NCBI GenBank assembly: GCA_004551865.1
Contig: SFPR01000036.1
Location: 1-18,518, forward strand
DNA length: 18,518 nucleotides
Reading direction: 5' to 3'
Source: Bacteroidales bacterium
GTDB lineage: Bacteria > Bacteroidota > Bacteroidia > Bacteroidales > P3
Every line of letters starts with the position of its first letter. Positions within the stretch are counted from its first letter, which is position 1. The notes under the pieces were generated by a model. It saw nothing but the letters and a program-made list of their open reading frames with translations. It was not told the origin of the DNA and did no database searches. Shown here one piece after another: positions 16,160-18,518 of the stretch. Both the position numbers and the translations under genes were made by a program.

Positions 16160-17095
16160 TTACCAAACGATGCGTGTGCCGCAGTTTTCGTTACCAAGCT
16201 GTCCTGCTTCGGTGATTATACACTCTTTGCCTCCGTTTTTGACAAAGTGGAGTGCCGCTCTGACTTTCGGAGCCATCGATCCCTCGCCAAATTGTCCCTG
16301 TTCGAGATACTCTTCCGCCTGCTTGACGGTGATGACATCAAGAGCCAATTCACCGGGTTTGCGGAAATTGATATAGACTTTTGGAACGTCGGTAAGGATA
16401 TAAAATTCGTCTGCTCCTATTTCAACAGCCGTGAGTGCAGATGCCAAGTCTTTGTCGATAACTGCCTCAACGCCTTTGACGCCATCTTCTTCCACAACGG
16501 GTATTCCGCCACCTCCGACGGTTACAACTATGTTTCCTTCCAATGCCAACTGCTTTACAATATCTATATTGGTAACTTTCAAAGGCTTTGGTGAGGCTAC
16601 AACTTTGCGATACTTGTCGCTCTTTGAGTCTTTGGCGTATGTGCCTCCGTTTTCTCTCTCAAAGGTTTCGGCTTCTTCCTTTGTATAATAAGGACCTACG
16701 GGTTTGACAGGTTTTTTGAAAGCCTCGTCGTTCTTATCTACCACAACCTGAGTGAGAAGTGTCAAAACATTGCGGTCAATTCCCTCACGGGCAAAAACAT
16801 TTCTGAATCCCTGCTCAATAAGGTAGCCTATGGAACCCTGAGTTTCGGCAACGCAAAAATCCATCGGCATTGCTTCAATTCCGAATTTCTTTTTGCCTGC
16901 CTCATGTTGCAACATGACGTTGCCGACCTGCGGTCCGTTTCCGTGTCCTATGACAAGGTTGTAGTCTTGCTTCAAAAGACTTACCAAAGAGTCGCAAGTC
17001 TCGGTTACATTCTTTATTTGCTCTTGATATGTGCCTTTTTGACCGCTTCTCAACAAAGCATTCCCGCCAAAAGCCACAACTGCCAATTTTTTCAT
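16160..17095 (-). CDS. arcC: Carbamate kinase
   Basis: Cytoplasmic kinase of the amino acid kinase fold; in the catabolic direction it turns carbamoyl phosphate and ADP into ATP, ammonia and CO2. The 311 residues are the normal length. Motifs are FGGNAL (9-14), HGNGPQVGN (51-59), GGGGIPVVEE (194-203), the DKDLASALTA segment (214-223) and TDVPKVYINF (235-244). It is the first gene of the operon with the beta-barrel protein and ornithine carbamoyltransferase. No arginine deiminase is in the window. A promoter lies at 17134-17166, and repeat array 3 begins just upstream of it. Confidence 0.95.
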   Translation of the reverse strand: MKKLAVVAFGGNALLRSGQKGTYQEQIKNVTETCDSLVSLLKQDYNLVIGHGNGPQVGNVMLQHEAGKKKFGIEAMPMDFCVAETQGSIGYLIEQGFRNVFAREGIDRNVLTLLTQVVVDKNDEAFKKPVKPVGPYYTKEEAETFERENGGTYAKDSKSDKYRKVVASPKPLKVTNIDIVKQLALEGNIVVTVGGGGIPVVEEDGVKGVEAVIDKDLASALTAVEIGADEFYILTDVPKVYINFRKPGELALDVITVKQAEEYLEQGQFGEGSMAPKVRAALHFVKNGGKECIITEAGQLGNENCGTRIVW

Positions 17096-17133
17096 TCTTC
17101 GTTTGTTTAATGTTTTTTCTTAGAAATAAGTGG

Positions 17134-17166
17134 CAAAGATAGGCATTTTTTCCGACTTGAAACCAA
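17134..17166 (-). promoter_or_regulatory. Promoter of the arcC operon
   Basis: On the minus strand TTGG (17166-17163), 21 bp, then TATCTTTG (17141-17134). The -7 element is a full match and the -33 element a three-of-four match to the Bacteroidota consensus, 38 bp upstream of the start codon. Repeat array 3 begins 11 bp further upstream. Confidence 0.6.
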
Positions 17167-17177
17167 GGCGTTGAAAT

Positions 17178-17253
17178 AAAACGCCGTTTCACGAAAATAA
17201 ATCGGCGTTTTGTTCGGACAAATCGGCGTTTTGACAAAATAAAACGCCGATTT
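17178..17253. repeat. Four-unit 21-bp repeat array upstream of arcC (array 3)
   Basis: The 13-bp cores begin at 17178 (AAAACGCCGTTTC), 17199 and 17220 (both AAATCGGCGTTTT), and 17241 (AAAACGCCGATTT), an exact 21-bp period. Spacers are ACGAAAAT, GTTCGGAC and GACAAAAT; ATTTTGAC follows. The last two cores are perfect reverse complements and can form a 13-bp stem with an 8-nt loop. Confidence 0.9.
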
Positions 17254-17284
17254 ATTTTGACAGAAAGAAAAGTCTGAATATCAA

Positions 17285-17340
17285 AACATTACAACAAACA
17301 AAGAAGTCTTCGTTTCACCATGGAAAAACGAAGACTTCTT
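17285..17340 (-). terminator. Terminator of the YeiH-family gene
   Basis: AAGAAGTCTTCGTTT (17301-17315) and AAACGAAGACTTCTT (17326-17340) are perfect reverse complements, a 15-bp stem with a 10-nt loop. On the minus strand it is followed by TGTTTGTTG. It lies 52 bp after the transporter stop codon. Confidence 0.8.
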
Positions 17341-17392
17341 CTGTCGAAATCGTGTCTTGTCTCGTGGAGTTTTGACAATCAAAAAGCAAAAC

Positions 17393-18316
17393 TTAGTTCA
17401 TGAAGAACATAAACGTGCCTGCTCCAATCAAAATCCACAACAAAATTCCCAAAGCAAAGGATTTTGCTCCTGCTTGTTTGAGGTCTTCAAACGAAAAGCC
17501 GCAACCAATAAGGAAAAGAGCCACAACCATACCTCGTCTGCCCAAAAACGACAATTCTTTGTAAATAGGCTCTCCGGCAGGAAGCAGATAAACAATCAAA
17601 ATCGCCAAAACAAAATAGAGAATGAACCAAGGAATTTTCACTTTGCCCTTTGTGGCATTGTTCTTTCGGTTGAGGAACAATACCAAGAAGGACAATGGAA
17701 TTATCCAAAGGGTTCTTGCCAACTTTACTGCCACGGCTGTTTGCAATGCTGCGTCGCCGTATGCTGCTCCCGCACCGACTACGGACGATGTATCGTGAAT
17801 TGCGATTGCCGACCAGTAGCCAAAATTCACTTCTTCCATGTTTAAGGCGTGTCCTATGGGAGGAAAAATAAACAAAGCGATTGCATTGAGTACGAAAACG
17901 ACGGTCAGTGCAAAGGAAATTTGATTATCTTTTGCGTTTATGATTGGAGCGACTGCCGCAATGGCACTTCCTCCGCATATTGCAGTACCCGAGCTTATCA
18001 ACATGGTGGTGTTTCTATCTACTTTGAACAATTTGCCGAGCAACATACCGAAAAGGAAAACCAAAAAGACCGAACAAGCCGTCAGAACAATACCTTTTGA
18101 AGATACTTCGATAACTTGTTCCAAGCTCATGCCAAATCCCATAAGCACAACACTATATTGCAACAGTGGCGAGGAGTACTTCTTAAATTCAAAAGGTCTT
18201 TCGATTTTCAGAAATGCGAACAAAATGCCGCAAAAAAGAGCCATGGGTGCAGTAACAAAAGGCATCATGCACAACAATGGCACAACAAAATAGAGGAATG
18301 ATAGTTTTTTTCTCAT
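17393..18316 (-). CDS. YeiH/UPF0324 family putative sulfate exporter
   Basis: An integral inner-membrane protein of 307 residues with about nine to ten hydrophobic helices, starting from ATG at 18316-18314; the longer frame to 18352 lacks good start context. Family marks are SSGTAICGGSAIAAVAP (109-125) and the AIHDTSSVVGAGAAYGD segment (172-188), followed by VKLARTLWI. The family is annotated as putative sulfate exporters, but few members have been tested, so the substrate is uncertain. On the minus strand TAATTTTG (18357-18350) fits a -7 promoter element 34 bp upstream. A strong terminator follows, so it is probably a single-gene unit, divergent from dapB. Confidence 0.88.
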   Translation of the reverse strand: MRKKLSFLYFVVPLLCMMPFVTAPMALFCGILFAFLKIERPFEFKKYSSPLLQYSVVLMGFGMSLEQVIEVSSKGIVLTACSVFLVFLFGMLLGKLFKVDRNTTMLISSGTAICGGSAIAAVAPIINAKDNQISFALTVVFVLNAIALFIFPPIGHALNMEEVNFGYWSAIAIHDTSSVVGAGAAYGDAALQTAVAVKLARTLWIIPLSFLVLFLNRKNNATKGKVKIPWFILYFVLAILIVYLLPAGEPIYKELSFLGRRGMVVALFLIGCGFSFEDLKQAGAKSFALGILLWILIGAGTFMFFMN

Positions 18317-18462
18317 AAATATTGATATTAAGAGTTGTTTTTCGGCTTGCAAAATTACTAATTATTTGTTTTGTCAGAACAAGACGGCGTATAAACTATC
18401 TCAAACGACGAAAAAATACTTAACTTTGCAGAATAGAAATCACTAAAAACTCAGAAACAATC
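18317..18462. promoter_or_regulatory. Divergent promoter region yeiH-like/dapB, with a degraded repeat copy
   Basis: TAATTTTG on the minus strand (18357-18350) and TAACTTTG on the plus strand (18421-18428) match the Bacteroidota -7 element for the two divergent genes; -33 elements are poor. Between them, 18368-18390 resembles one repeat junction of the 21-bp arrays: GTTTTGTCAGAA followed five bases later by CGGCGT. Confidence 0.5.
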
Positions 18463-18518
18463 ATGAATATCATCATATCGGGTTACGGAAAGATGGGAAA
18501 AATGGTGGAAACAGAAGC
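18463..18518 (+). CDS. dapB: 4-hydroxy-tetrahydrodipicolinate reductase, first 18 codons (runs off right edge)
   Basis: ATG at 18463 opens a frame reading MNIIISGYGKMGKMVETE, the Rossmann GxGxMG start typical of DapB, which reduces the dipicolinate-pathway intermediate in lysine and diaminopimelate synthesis. Only 56 bp are present, so the call rests on the N-terminal motif alone. TAACTTTG at 18421-18428 is the likely -7 promoter element. Confidence 0.75.
   Translation, partial: MNIIISGYGKMGKMVETE

Noticed and set aside
16902..17237. Minus-strand frame with periodic KRRF residues (MSKRRFVRTKRRFIF...)
   Set aside because: It arises from reading the 21-bp repeat array and then the wrong frame of arcC; there is no independent gene evidence.
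8182..17253. The repeat arrays as CRISPR arrays
   Set aside because: Spacers are only 8-9 bp, recur between arrays, and repeats are 13 bp near-palindromes; no cas genes are present.

Overview
This 18.5-kb window looks like chromosomal DNA of a low-to-moderate GC member of the Bacteroidota, most likely Bacteroidales. The evidence is: promoters of the Bacteroides type (TTTG, about 20 bp, TAnnTTTG); the long Bacteroidota-style PurM; a 573-residue LysS with a C-terminal extension; a BspA-like leucine-rich-repeat protein; and few good Shine-Dalgarno sites. Most of it is ordinary housekeeping sequence, with some accessory features between the genes.

Layout. Positions 1-576 (minus) hold the N-terminal part of a secreted BspA/LRR_5 protein built from near-identical 69-bp repeats, with its own promoter. 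Positions 577-1418 have no convincing gene but contain a palindromic REP-like element and a possible small ORF. tRNA-Phe(GAA) follows at 1419-1491 (minus), with a promoter and an intrinsic terminator. From 8525 down to 1651 runs a tightly packed minus-strand cluster: an unrecognised Glu/Gln-rich protein, guanylate kinase (gmk), a degenerate nucleotidyl-cyclase-like protein overlapping a SpoIIE-type PP2C phosphatase, two overlapping Sel1-repeat secreted proteins, and a phosphoglucomutase/phosphomannomutase. Divergent from it, lysS and an S41 C-terminal processing protease (ctpA) form a plus-strand pair, followed by purM. Converging on purM is an OafA-type membrane acyltransferase whose 5' end appears frameshifted in a G6 tract. 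Further on, on the minus strand, lie arcC, an outer-membrane beta-barrel gene and an ornithine carbamoyltransferase in one operon, suited to making ATP from citrulline. A YeiH-family transporter with a strong terminator and the first 56 bp of dapB (plus) close the window.

The most unusual signal is a short interspersed repeat. Three arrays (8182-8258, 12040-12115, 17178-17253) each hold exactly four copies of a 13-bp near-palindrome (AAAACGCCGTTTT and variants) spaced by 8 bp, a 21-bp period. The 8-bp spacers are themselves recurring and ordered. One array sits inside a coding sequence and is read through in frame as 7-residue repeats; the other two are intergenic. A degraded fourth copy lies between yeiH and dapB.

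Two further points deserve attention: the overlapping cyclase-like/SpoIIE phosphatase pair, which may be a small signalling module, and the G6 tract that interrupts the acyltransferase, which could be phase variation or an assembly error.
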